Origin: Clostridia bacterium BRH_c25
GTDB taxonomy: Bacteria; Bacillota_A; Clostridia; Lutisporales; Lutisporaceae
DNA: 8,784 bases
Direction of reading: 5' to 3'
Assembly: GCA_001515955.1 (NCBI GenBank)
Contig: LOES01000176.1
Coordinates: forward strand, 1-8,784
Part shown: piece by piece, positions 1 to 6,671 of the stretch
Layout of the letters: each line of letters starts with the position of its first letter
Numbering within the stretch: the first letter of the stretch is position 1
Translations under genes and position numbers: made by a program
Notes under the pieces: generated by a model
The model's input: the letters and a program-made list of their open reading frames with translations, nothing else
The model's database searches: none
Told to the model about the DNA's origin: nothing

Positions 1-293
1 TTATCTGCCTACTTTAAAGAGTCTAATCAAAAAATTATAACTCAACCTCCTTTACTGTTGGTAAGCAAATCACAAGGCTAATTTTGGGTATGTTTTCTAT
101 ATTAATATTTCCTCCTTCTTTTAATTTTCATAATTCAGTTACTATTAATCTATAGCAATTCTCATGCCAAAGCCTTTTCAACTTCTTACAGAGGCCAAGA
201 TTTAATATACTTGATCCTTTTAATGTAGATTATACTGAAAAAGAGGGTGCAAGCACAGCATCCATGGCATTCCGTGCAAATAAGGAGATGAAT

Positions 294-300
294 TTCGACA
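294..300 (-). promoter_or_regulatory. Spo0A-box-like 7-mer
   Basis: The minus strand reads TGTCGAA, a match to the core of the Spo0A binding box. A 7-mer is expected about once by chance in a window this size when both strands are counted, so on its own this is weak. No gene clearly starts next to it. Confidence 0.15.
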
Positions 301-355
301 GGCGAAATGACTGATTACCATTGACCGATTGATGAAAAAATTGATTATATAAATG

Positions 356-384
356 AATAATGCCGTAATTACAGCATTATTTTT
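356..384 (+). terminator. Palindrome followed by T-run (possible terminator)
   Basis: AATAATGC (356-363) and GCATTATT (374-381) are perfectly complementary. The 10 bases between them contain the palindrome GTAATTAC, and T residues continue to 384. On the plus strand this has the shape of a weak, AT-rich intrinsic terminator. Read on the minus strand it lies about 100 bases past the stop codon of the sigma-54 activator and is followed by a poorer T-run, so it could also end that transcript. The plus strand shows no intact upstream gene, so a protein-binding palindrome is an alternative. Confidence 0.4.
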
Positions 385-448
385 ATGGAAAAGCAGTTTT
401 AACTCAGCTCAATTGTTTATCTTTGTCCAATATAGCCGTAATTATGGC
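362..448. repeat. Pair of similar 14-bp palindromes (GCCGTAATTA-type)
   Basis: GCCGTAATTACAGC at 362-375 and GCCGTAATTATGGC at 435-448 differ at two positions, are each nearly self-complementary, and start 73 bp apart, close to seven helical turns. A half-site (TTACGGC, the complement of GCCGTAA) follows at 473-479. Spacing and symmetry would suit a DNA-binding dimer. The partner protein is unknown; the Fis-family activator encoded next door is one candidate by position only. Confidence 0.35.
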
Positions 449-483
449 ACATCAAAGCATGATTTGCCTGTTTTACGGCAGTT

Positions 484-1875
484 TTAGCTTTTGATCTTAT
501 TTATTTTATACTTTATCATTTTTTGTTGTAATGTCTGACGTGGAATTTCTAAATATTCAGCTGCCTTCTTCACATTTCCTTTAGAGATTAACAATGCTTC
601 TCTAAGAAACTTTAATTCCAAATCCTCTAATATGGTTTTTAATGGTTTTGTATTCACAGAAACATTATCACTGTTATATAATTTGTTTAATTCTTCACCT
701 TCCAATATCACCTTATCCTTTGAAACATAAAGCATAGCTGATTCAATAAAATTCTCAAGCTCCCGAACATTTCCCGGCCAATCATAAGTTAACATAAAGC
801 CAGCTATCTCCGGAGATATTGATGTTATGCTTTTATCAAAGATTTTATTGTATTTTCTTATAAAGAAATCTGATAAAATCTCTATATCTTCAACACGTTC
901 CCTTAAAGGAGGGATATTTATTTTTACCACAGAAAGCCTGTAATACAAATCGTGCCTGATATGTCCCTGAGTCAAAATATCATTGCTTTTTATATTTGTT
1001 GCCGCAATAATCCTTACATCAAATTTCCGTTCTTCATTTTCCCCTATTCTTCTGGCGGACCTGCTCTCAATTACCCTTAAAAGCTTTGCCTGCAGATGTA
1101 TAGGCATACAATGAAGTTCATCCAAAAATAAAGTGCCCCCATCACAAGCCTCAAATAATCCTTTTTTATCAAGGGCTCCTGTATAGCTTCCTTTACTGGT
1201 ACCAAAAAAAATACTTTCTATAAGATTTTCAGGAACCGCAGAACAATTTTGTGCTATGAATGGTTTATCCTTCCGATCTGAAGCATTGTGAATCCCCTGA
1301 GCGAATAGTTCTTTTCCTGTACCGGTTTCTCCTGTTATAAAAATCGGAGAAGATGATTTTGCAATATGATATGCGAATTCTACCAATTCATCCATTTTCT
1401 TATTTTTACAAATTATATTATCCAGGTTGTAATTTGCTTTATAGCCCAGGTTAAGGCATTTAGGCTTTAAGTTCATAGGCGCACTTTCATCGGCAGACCC
1501 CTTTTCCTTATCATCCTTAACCTTGTTGTCTTCTTCGGATATTATCTTTGAAAGCTCAATAGCACCCACTATCAGGCCTCCATGTTTTATAGGAAAGGAT
1601 ATATTATCCGTAATTGTGTCTTCTACATACAAGTTCTTTACCAATTGCCCTTTTCTCTCAATTAACTTTTCTTTTTCCATACATTCATAAAGCGAACTAT
1701 TCGATTTGGTTATATTATAGAACACATCAAGCAGCTTTTTCCCCACAATTGACTCTTCCATTTTCTTATCGATATCAGGATTAAATTTTACAGTAAAAAG
1801 AATAGTTCCTTCTTTATTAATGATTGTAATACCATCAATGTAATCCAATCCGCCATATAAAGATATGATAATCAC
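484..1875 (-). CDS. Sigma-54-dependent transcriptional activator (PAS, AAA+, Fis HTH), RocR-like
   Basis: A cytoplasmic enhancer-binding protein that would use ATP to remodel sigma-54 RNA polymerase at a -24/-12 promoter. Residues 10-110 look like a PAS-type sensor domain and 111-145 a charged linker. About 150-385 is the AAA+ core: Walker A GETGTGKE (182-189), GSYTGA in place of GAFTGA (229-234), Walker B TLFLDE (248-253), sensor I AATN (291-294) and WPGNVREL (366-373). The C-terminus (about 415-458) is a Fis-type helix-turn-helix, GNVKKAAEYLEIPRQTLQQK. With no phospho-acceptor receiver it should respond to a ligand; the layout resembles RocR-type catabolic activators, but the ligand is unknown. 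The start is uncertain: the frame opens with GTG at 1875, but that GTG lies inside a Shine-Dalgarno-like AAAGGCGGTGAT, so a start a few codons later (for example TTG at codon 10) is possible. The gene is visibly more AT-rich than its right-hand neighbours. Confidence 0.9.
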   Translation of the reverse strand: MIIISLYGGLDYIDGITIINKEGTILFTVKFNPDIDKKMEESIVGKKLLDVFYNITKSNSSLYECMEKEKLIERKGQLVKNLYVEDTITDNISFPIKHGGLIVGAIELSKIISEEDNKVKDDKEKGSADESAPMNLKPKCLNLGYKANYNLDNIICKNKKMDELVEFAYHIAKSSSPIFITGETGTGKELFAQGIHNASDRKDKPFIAQNCSAVPENLIESIFFGTSKGSYTGALDKKGLFEACDGGTLFLDELHCMPIHLQAKLLRVIESRSARRIGENEERKFDVRIIAATNIKSNDILTQGHIRHDLYYRLSVVKINIPPLRERVEDIEILSDFFIRKYNKIFDKSITSISPEIAGFMLTYDWPGNVRELENFIESAMLYVSKDKVILEGEELNKLYNSDNVSVNTKPLKTILEDLELKFLREALLISKGNVKKAAEYLEIPRQTLQQKMIKYKINKIKS

Positions 1876-1918
1876 CGCCTTTAAATGTATTCTGGAGATA
1901 GAATTCCTATTAAAACTC

Positions 1919-1948
1919 AGTATAATATGCTTGTCCTAATAGTGTCAA
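1919..1948 (-). promoter_or_regulatory. Sigma-70-type promoter of the sigma-54 activator gene
   Basis: The minus strand shows TTGACA (1943-1948) as a perfect -35 box and TATACT (1919-1924) as a -10 box matching five of six consensus bases, with an 18-base spacer. It sits about 45 bases upstream of the GTG start region, so the activator can be transcribed independently of the lipoprotein operon on the same strand. Confidence 0.7.
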
Positions 1949-1976
1949 TAACTAGTAAATACCACATAAGATAAAT

Positions 1977-2033
1977 CCCAGGCCCGGAACAATAGGTTAG
2001 TTGCCATTGTCAACAAAGCTGTTTTCCCAGGCC
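1977..2033. repeat. 9-bp direct repeat TCCCAGGCC flanking the lipoprotein stop
   Basis: TCCCAGGCC occurs at 1977-1985 and 2025-2033, 48 bp apart, either side of the lipoprotein stop codon (1997-1999). This is also where base composition changes sharply. It may be chance or the scar of an old rearrangement. Confidence 0.3.
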
Positions 2034-3460
2034 TCCACATAACGGCCGGTAGCCCACTCCGCCATTACAACAGTCTCTCCCCCCTTCAGGGGTGCATTCC
2101 CCAAAGGCTGGTTTTCCAGTTTACCGTTGCTGATGCCGAATATAACAAGCTCCGTCTTTGTAATAACAAGGGCAATATCCCTGTTGGGAGAAGTAAAGAC
2201 ATCTACCGCTTCCGGGACCCTGTCCTTAACCGCAGTCCAGGGAACAGACAGCTCATCAAAGAAAATCAGCTCTTTGGGCGGTATTACATTGATATTATAG
2301 TCAGCAAAACCAGCCTTACCGTCCTTCCTGTAATTGATTCTCCCCTTAAAAAACCAATGTCCCATTTTCCGTTCCAACCCGAAGGAAGCATTCTGTCCTA
2401 TATTCCCGGCAAGACTGCCGTCATCAGCTTTCAGCGCCTCTATTGCCTTTTTTCTTCCCTCTTCCATGGAAGCAGCTCCCGCTTCACCGGATAAATCCGA
2501 AATCTTTACTGCCTTTATACCCGGAAGGCTGTCTATGGGCAGCACCTGAAGCGTGCTCTCCGATGTATCCAACCCTTTGCTTTCAATGGATACATAATCA
2601 TTGCCCACATAGCGGATGCGCCTTGTGATACTGCCGGTCTCTGCATCCTCTTTTGCAGGCTCAACGGACATATCCGTTTTTTCTTCCTTTTGCTCCGTCG
2701 CCACCGGATGTGCGGTAATGGTTCCTGTTGTCTCCATTCGCCAGAACCCGCTTCTTCTGGGAAAAAGGATATCCTCTATATCAAGCATCGGATGAAGCTT
2801 CTTATCTGTTGAAGCTATCCAAAGTGTCCGGTAATTATACGCATTATCCCCTTTATTATTGCGTCCTGTATCCGGCGAACAGAAGCCTACCAGTACGCCT
2901 GTCTTTGGCATTCCCTTGCCGTTATCTGCCGCCGGGTCAAGACTTCCGGCAATTTCATGATATTTTATATCAGAACGCTTGCTTACCTTATCGGATATTT
3001 TCTTCAGGTAGAGGCTTCGGTTATCTATTTCCAATATCAATGCTTCACTGCCGATCCTGATTATTTCACAAAGGAACTTATCCTCATCCGTAACGGTAAT
3101 GATGTCCAATTCCCTGTCAGGCGTGTCCAGCTCCCTTGGAAAGGCTTTGTGCCCATACAACAGATACTCTTCCTTATTCACCCTTTTTATTTTATAACGG
3201 GGCTTTTCCAGTATATTATCCCCCAGCAGGACATAATCCGCTGAAAACTGAAGCTCTTTTCCCGGCCATGGCTCCGGAAGCTCTTCCAGCTTCAAGGCTC
3301 CGCTTTCTATTGCTCCGGCAACCTCCCAGGTTCCGGCAACCGGTACCAGCCGGTTCATGGGTGAAGCGATCTTATCGGCGGACTCCCTTGAACCGTCAGC
3401 ACAACCTGCGGCAAAGAGCATTATTAAAAGAAAAATAAAACAGGCATAGTACTTTTTCAT
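1997..3460 (-). CDS. Predicted lipoprotein of unknown family, co-operonic with a two-component system
   Basis: I do not recognise a named family. The N-terminus is a lipoprotein signal: KK, a hydrophobic stretch (residues 6-18) and the lipobox FAAGC with Cys20 as the likely lipidated residue, so the mature 468-residue protein should sit on the outer face of the membrane. Following it is a Ser/Asp-rich tether and a segment starting about residue 43 (GTWEVAGAIE) that faintly recalls lipocalin-like beta proteins. The rest is mixed beta-rich sequence with an acidic, Lys/Glu-rich region at about 255-275. The ATG follows the kinase TAA with no gap, and its ribosome binding site (AGGAG) lies inside the last kinase codons, so it should be translated with the kinase. 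Position suggests an accessory sensor or modulator of that kinase; no enzyme motif is visible. Confidence 0.8.
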   Translation of the reverse strand: MKKYYACFIFLLIMLFAAGCADGSRESADKIASPMNRLVPVAGTWEVAGAIESGALKLEELPEPWPGKELQFSADYVLLGDNILEKPRYKIKRVNKEEYLLYGHKAFPRELDTPDRELDIITVTDEDKFLCEIIRIGSEALILEIDNRSLYLKKISDKVSKRSDIKYHEIAGSLDPAADNGKGMPKTGVLVGFCSPDTGRNNKGDNAYNYRTLWIASTDKKLHPMLDIEDILFPRRSGFWRMETTGTITAHPVATEQKEEKTDMSVEPAKEDAETGSITRRIRYVGNDYVSIESKGLDTSESTLQVLPIDSLPGIKAVKISDLSGEAGAASMEEGRKKAIEALKADDGSLAGNIGQNASFGLERKMGHWFFKGRINYRKDGKAGFADYNINVIPPKELIFFDELSVPWTAVKDRVPEAVDVFTSPNRDIALVITKTELVIFGISNGKLENQPLGNAPLKGGETVVMAEWATGRYVEAWENSFVDNGN

Positions 3461-4852
3461 TTAATCACGCTCCTGCTGCGGCAATGTTATCAATACCTCA
3501 GTCCCCTGATCAATCCGGCTTTTTATTTCCAGGGTTCCATGCATCAGACCTATTATTTCGTCGCAAATGGACAAACCTATGCCGTTACGGGATTTGCTTG
3601 ACTTGCCTTTGTAGAATTTCTCTTTTACCTTGGGCAGCTCTTCCTCAGCAATGCCGCACCCCGTGTCCCTTATACGGAAGACGAAGCTGTCCTGGACATA
3701 ATGTGCCGCAAGGGATACGCTTCCGCCTGCCGGTGTAAACTTGAAGGCATTGTCCAGCAGATTTATAAAAACCTGTTTCAGCCTGTTCTCATCCGTATCC
3801 ATTAAAGGAAGCTCCGAATCCCAGGAAACTTGAAAATCAATCTGCTCCCTTATTGCTCTCGGACTTAACTGCTTTCGTATATGCTCCAGAATGCTTGTGA
3901 CCTCAACGGGTTTCTTTTCCAGCAAAATTTTCCCGGAAACAAACTTAGAAAAGTCCAAAAGCTCCTCCACCATATGGGTAAGCCTGTCGCTTTCCTTCTC
4001 AATAATATCAAGCCCATCCATCAGGATATCCCTGTCTTCAAAGCCATTCTTCAGAGTGACTGCCCACCCCTTTATGGAGGTCAGCGGCGTCCTCAGCTCA
4101 TGGGAAACGGATGAAATGAAGTCGTTTTTCAGCTGCTCCTTTTTCAATATTTCTCTTGCCATGTAGTTCAAGGTATCCGAAAGCTTTCCGATTTCGTCCC
4201 CGGATTTTTTTACGCTTTCAGCCCTGAAATCCCCGGAGGCCATTTTTTCGGCTGAAGCAGTAACCTCCTTCAACGGCCTGACAATGGAATTTGCAAGGAA
4301 AAGACTAAAAAAGCCGGAAATCATAATAACCAATCCCCCAAAGCCTATGAACACAAAGGCGATCCGCCGGATATCACGGTTTATTTCTCTCAGGGATGCA
4401 ATAAACCGCAGCACACCTACAATTTCATCTCCGGATTTGAGAGGATATGAAATCGCCATGACCTTTGACTCGTCATAGCCCACATCGCCGATCCATTTCC
4501 CCTTTTGCCCCGCCAAAGCTTTTTGAACATCCTCCATTTTGGATGTATCCTGAGGGATAATTCCTATGGAATCCATAAGTATATTGCCTAATGTATCAAT
4601 TATTTCAACCTGTACCGATGCCTGCTTCCAGAAGGTATCCACATTGTTCAGTACATTCTCATGCAGGGTCGCATCAGAGAAATATCTGAAATAGAGATTA
4701 GAGGACACCTTGATCTGGTTAGACAGATTATCCTCCAGGTTCTGGTAATAATTCTGCCTTACCAGCCCGATCAGGGAGACCTCCAGGATAACAACGGTTA
4801 TAATAATGATAAAAAGAAAATTGACAACCAGCCTCTTTTTTATACTTTTCAT
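3461..4852 (-). CDS. Membrane sensor histidine kinase (HAMP, HisKA, HATPase), PhoR/WalK-like class
   Basis: A transmembrane kinase that should autophosphorylate on a histidine and pass the phosphate to the regulator encoded just upstream. Counting from the ATG at 4852: TM1 about 8-31, an extracellular sensor domain of roughly 130 residues (32-162), TM2 about 164-187, HAMP about 188-236, then the HisKA H-box SHELRTPLTSIKGW with His251. The ATP-binding domain shows an N-box (NLLDNAFKFTP, about 364-374), G1 (DTGCGI, about 396-401) and G2 (NGIGLS, about 423-428). No PAS domain is seen between HAMP and HisKA. I chose ATG at 4852 over the GTG four codons earlier because GGAG stands six bases before it; it then begins one base after the regulator stop (TGA-A-ATG), a coupled arrangement. 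The stop abuts the lipoprotein start. The signal sensed is unknown. Confidence 0.93.
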   Translation of the reverse strand: MKSIKKRLVVNFLFIIIITVVILEVSLIGLVRQNYYQNLEDNLSNQIKVSSNLYFRYFSDATLHENVLNNVDTFWKQASVQVEIIDTLGNILMDSIGIIPQDTSKMEDVQKALAGQKGKWIGDVGYDESKVMAISYPLKSGDEIVGVLRFIASLREINRDIRRIAFVFIGFGGLVIMISGFFSLFLANSIVRPLKEVTASAEKMASGDFRAESVKKSGDEIGKLSDTLNYMAREILKKEQLKNDFISSVSHELRTPLTSIKGWAVTLKNGFEDRDILMDGLDIIEKESDRLTHMVEELLDFSKFVSGKILLEKKPVEVTSILEHIRKQLSPRAIREQIDFQVSWDSELPLMDTDENRLKQVFINLLDNAFKFTPAGGSVSLAAHYVQDSFVFRIRDTGCGIAEEELPKVKEKFYKGKSSKSRNGIGLSICDEIIGLMHGTLEIKSRIDQGTEVLITLPQQERD

Positions 4853-4853
4853 T

Positions 4854-5552
4854 TCATTCTCCACGCAACCGGTACCCTACTCCCCAAACAGTCTCAATAA
4901 ACTGCGGACTTGAAGGGTCATCCTCGATTTTTTCCCTTATTCTTCGTATGTGTACATCGACCGTTTTCATATCGCCGAAGTAGTTTTTGCCCCATACGAT
5001 ATTAAGAAGCTCATCCCGGCTGAAGGCCTTACCCGGATATTTCATCAAAACCTTCATAATTGTAAACTCCGTCGGTGTAAGCTCAATTTCTGTTTTTCCC
5101 TTATAGAATCTTTGTGCTGCCGTATCCAGCTTCAGATCTATATATGAAAGGCAAGAATCCGCCACAAGCCTTACACTGTCGGCTTTTCTAAGGTTTGCCC
5201 GGATACGCGCAATCAGCTCCAACGGATTAAAGGGCTTTACCATGTAATCATCGGCGCCAATCTCCAGACCCATTATTTTATCCATATCCTGCCCCTTGGC
5301 AGTCAGCATTATGATAATCACCGCCGGCATGATCTCCCGGAGCCTTTGACATACCTCAAAACCGTCAATCCCCGGAAGCATGATGTCCAGAATAACGGCT
5401 TCGGGTATAAAGCTCTTAAAATGCTCCAGAGCTTTCTCTCCGCTCTCTACCTCCAGCACATCGAAGCCGCTGCGGTTTAAGTTAATGGCTATAAACCGGC
5501 GGATGGAGGCTTCATCCTCCACAATCATCACCTTGATTTTCCCTGTATCCAA
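4854..5552 (-). CDS. OmpR/PhoB-family response regulator
   Basis: A DNA-binding regulator partnered with the adjacent kinase. Counting from a TTG start at 5552 (232 residues): receiver domain about 5-120 with acidic pocket Glu12/Asp13, phospho-acceptor Asp56 (in LDIMLPG), Thr84 (MLTAKG) and Lys106 (VKPF). A winged-helix DNA-binding domain spans about 135-230, with LTPTEF, the recognition-helix region KTVDVHIRRIREKIE, and the wing GVGYRLRG. The frame stays open to another TTG at 5594. I prefer 5552 because GTGGGG lies seven bases before it and it gives the usual short lead into the first beta strand (TGKIKVMIVEDE). The upstream TTG has no good ribosome site and adds 14 atypical residues. GTG or ATG at codons 8-9 is a less likely alternative. 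First gene of the minus-strand operon. Confidence 0.9.
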   Translation of the reverse strand: MDTGKIKVMIVEDEASIRRFIAINLNRSGFDVLEVESGEKALEHFKSFIPEAVILDIMLPGIDGFEVCQRLREIMPAVIIIMLTAKGQDMDKIMGLEIGADDYMVKPFNPLELIARIRANLRKADSVRLVADSCLSYIDLKLDTAAQRFYKGKTEIELTPTEFTIMKVLMKYPGKAFSRDELLNIVWGKNYFGDMKTVDVHIRRIREKIEDDPSSPQFIETVWGVGYRLRGE

Positions 5553-5641
5553 AAGTATTACCCCACTTTCCGGCTTTACGAACCAATCCGGCAATCAGCT
5601 CACTTTTATATAGCATCATCTATATTGTATCAGAAGATATA

Positions 5642-5670
5642 TTTATAAAGTGTTACAAAACGGTTAACAA
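5642..5670 (-). promoter_or_regulatory. Promoter of the two-component/lipoprotein operon
   Basis: The minus strand reads TTGTTA (5665-5670) and TATAAA (5642-5647) with a 17-base spacer, matching four and five of six sigma-70 consensus bases. The transcript would start near 5634, leaving a leader of about 40 to 80 bases depending on which TTG is used. The -35 box and spacer overlap the phased repeats listed next, as expected for autoregulation. Confidence 0.6.
5653..5669. promoter_or_regulatory. Candidate response-regulator box: 11-bp-phased direct repeat
   Basis: TTACAA (5653-5658) and TTAACA (5664-5669) stand exactly 11 bp apart, the spacing used by PhoP/PhoB-class winged-helix regulators, whose Bacillus PhoP repeats are of the TT(A/C/T)ACA kind. 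The pair lies over the -35/spacer of the operon promoter. That it is bound by this regulator is inference. Confidence 0.4.
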
Positions 5671-5692
5671 CACTATCATTTCTTAATCCTCC

Positions 5693-5719
5693 TGTAACCA
5701 ATTTTAACTTATTTGTAAA
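5693..5719. promoter_or_regulatory. Second cluster of TAAC/TAAA repeats, facing the deacetylase gene
   Basis: TGTAAC (5693-5698), TTAACT (5704-5709) and TGTAAA (5714-5719) recur at 10-11 bp intervals on the plus strand. They end about 21 bp before a weak -10-like TAGCAT (5741-5746), which has no good -35 box. That pattern suits a promoter helped by an activator bound in place of the -35 contact. The -10 call is weak. Confidence 0.3.
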
Positions 5720-5723
5720 TCAA

Positions 5724-5730
5724 TGTCGAA
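5724..5730 (+). promoter_or_regulatory. Spo0A-box-like 7-mer upstream of the deacetylase gene
   Basis: TGTCGAA on the plus strand, followed by A, matches the core Spo0A box and lies about 60 bases before the deacetylase ATG. It is plausible in a spore-forming clostridium but is a single short match. Confidence 0.25.
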
Positions 5731-5789
5731 AGAAAAGCGGTAGCATAAAAGTAACAAAGCGATTTTGGGTTTACAAGGGGGAAGAGATC

Positions 5790-6671
5790 ATGTCCAATCT
5801 TTTTAAAAGAATATTATCAGTTATTGTTTTAGCTTTAATGCTGGTACCGGTTGTAGGCTTTCAGCGAATTATGCCAATGGAATCCTCAGTCGCAGTTCCG
5901 GGAAGTGAAAGCAGTCCGGAAGTCAAAATCAGTGATGGGACAAGCCCCGATCCGGAAGAAGCCTCAAAACCGGCTGAGGAAGAAGATAATCAGTTGAGCA
6001 GCAGCATTCTTATGGAGGAGCGAAAGCTTTACCCGGCTGCAGATATCCGAAACAGGAAAAAAGCTTACCTGACCTTCGACGATGGTCCCTCTCCCTTGGT
6101 TACGCCGAAAATATTGGAAGTACTGAGAGAGTATGATATAAAAGCGACCTTTTTTGTTATCGGTAAAATGGCCGAGCAGAATCCGAAGCTTGTGCGTCAA
6201 ATACAGGAGGAAGGACATTATATCTGCAATCATACCTATTCACATAATTACAAGCTCATTTATTCAAGCCCTGATAATTTTATGGCTGATGTGAAAAAGT
6301 GGGAAGAGGTATTAAAAAATATCCTGGGCGAAGACTTTGAAACCAACACGCTAAGGTTTCCGGCAGGTTCCTTCGGAAAAAAGCGGCAGCCTTTCCGGGA
6401 GCGTGTGAAGGAGGAAGGTTATATAAGCATTGACTGGAACGCCCTGAACGGCGATGCCGAAGCCCTGCACATTCCGGCAGATGTGCTTATCGACAGAATC
6501 AAGGAAACCACAGAAAATAAAAATAATGCCGTTGTGCTAATGCACGACAGCAATACCAAGGATACAACGGCAGAAGCTCTGCCTGAGATCATCAACTATC
6601 TCATAACCGAGGAGTACTCCTTTGAAACCTTGGATAACTATAAATTGAAGAGCAGTGAGGTGGCAAAATGA
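5790..6671 (+). CDS. Exported polysaccharide (peptidoglycan-type) deacetylase, NodB/CE4 family
   Basis: A metal-dependent deacetylase expected to remove N-acetyl groups from a cell-wall or surface glycan outside the membrane. Residues 5-24 form a signal peptide or membrane anchor (FKRILSVIVLALMLVPVVGF). Residues 30-75 are an acidic Pro/Ser-rich spacer, and the NodB domain covers about 90-285. All five CE4 motifs are visible: TFDDGPS (catalytic base Asp97, metal Asp98), NHTYSHN (metal His148 and His152), RFPAGSF (Arg189), DWNALNGDA (215-223) and LMHDS (catalytic His252). The enzyme therefore looks intact. RFPAG instead of the more usual RPPYG is common in clostridial branches. The ATG has GGGGGAAG eight bases upstream. 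Its stop overlaps the LCP start. It is transcribed divergently from the two-component operon. Exact substrate cannot be told from sequence. Confidence 0.93.
   Translation: MSNLFKRILSVIVLALMLVPVVGFQRIMPMESSVAVPGSESSPEVKISDGTSPDPEEASKPAEEEDNQLSSSILMEERKLYPAADIRNRKKAYLTFDDGPSPLVTPKILEVLREYDIKATFFVIGKMAEQNPKLVRQIQEEGHYICNHTYSHNYKLIYSSPDNFMADVKKWEEVLKNILGEDFETNTLRFPAGSFGKKRQPFRERVKEEGYISIDWNALNGDAEALHIPADVLIDRIKETTENKNNAVVLMHDSNTKDTTAEALPEIINYLITEEYSFETLDNYKLKSSEVAK

Larger units (their letters stand above)
1..483. other. Gene-poor AT-rich stretch left of the sigma-54 activator
   Basis: I see no convincing intact gene here. On the plus strand one frame is open from 156 to the TGA at 312-314, just after a TAG at 153-155. 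Its only in-frame ATG is at 264, and the end reads like protein (MAFRANKEMNFDRRND), so it may be a decayed coding remnant; I do not recognise it. On the minus strand two purine-rich AGGAGG-like stretches occur (about 46-52 and 110-116) but neither is followed by a usable ATG-started frame. The stretch also holds the palindromes listed separately. No sigma-54 type -24/-12 element with correct GG-N10-GC spacing was found, so the target of the neighbouring activator is not evident here. Confidence 0.6.

Noticed and set aside
1..130. Short minus-strand frames after AGGAGG-like sequences
   Set aside because: They give at most about 30 codons without an ATG or well-spaced GTG/TTG start, and no recognisable protein.
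440..470. TGGCAC followed by GC, looking like a sigma-54 -24/-12 promoter
   Set aside because: The GG and GC dinucleotides are 9 bases apart instead of the required 10, and the next TTGC is too far away.
2334..3438. Several plus-strand frames of 60-110 codons
   Set aside because: All lie antisense within the lipoprotein gene and overlap each other; they lack protein-like motifs.
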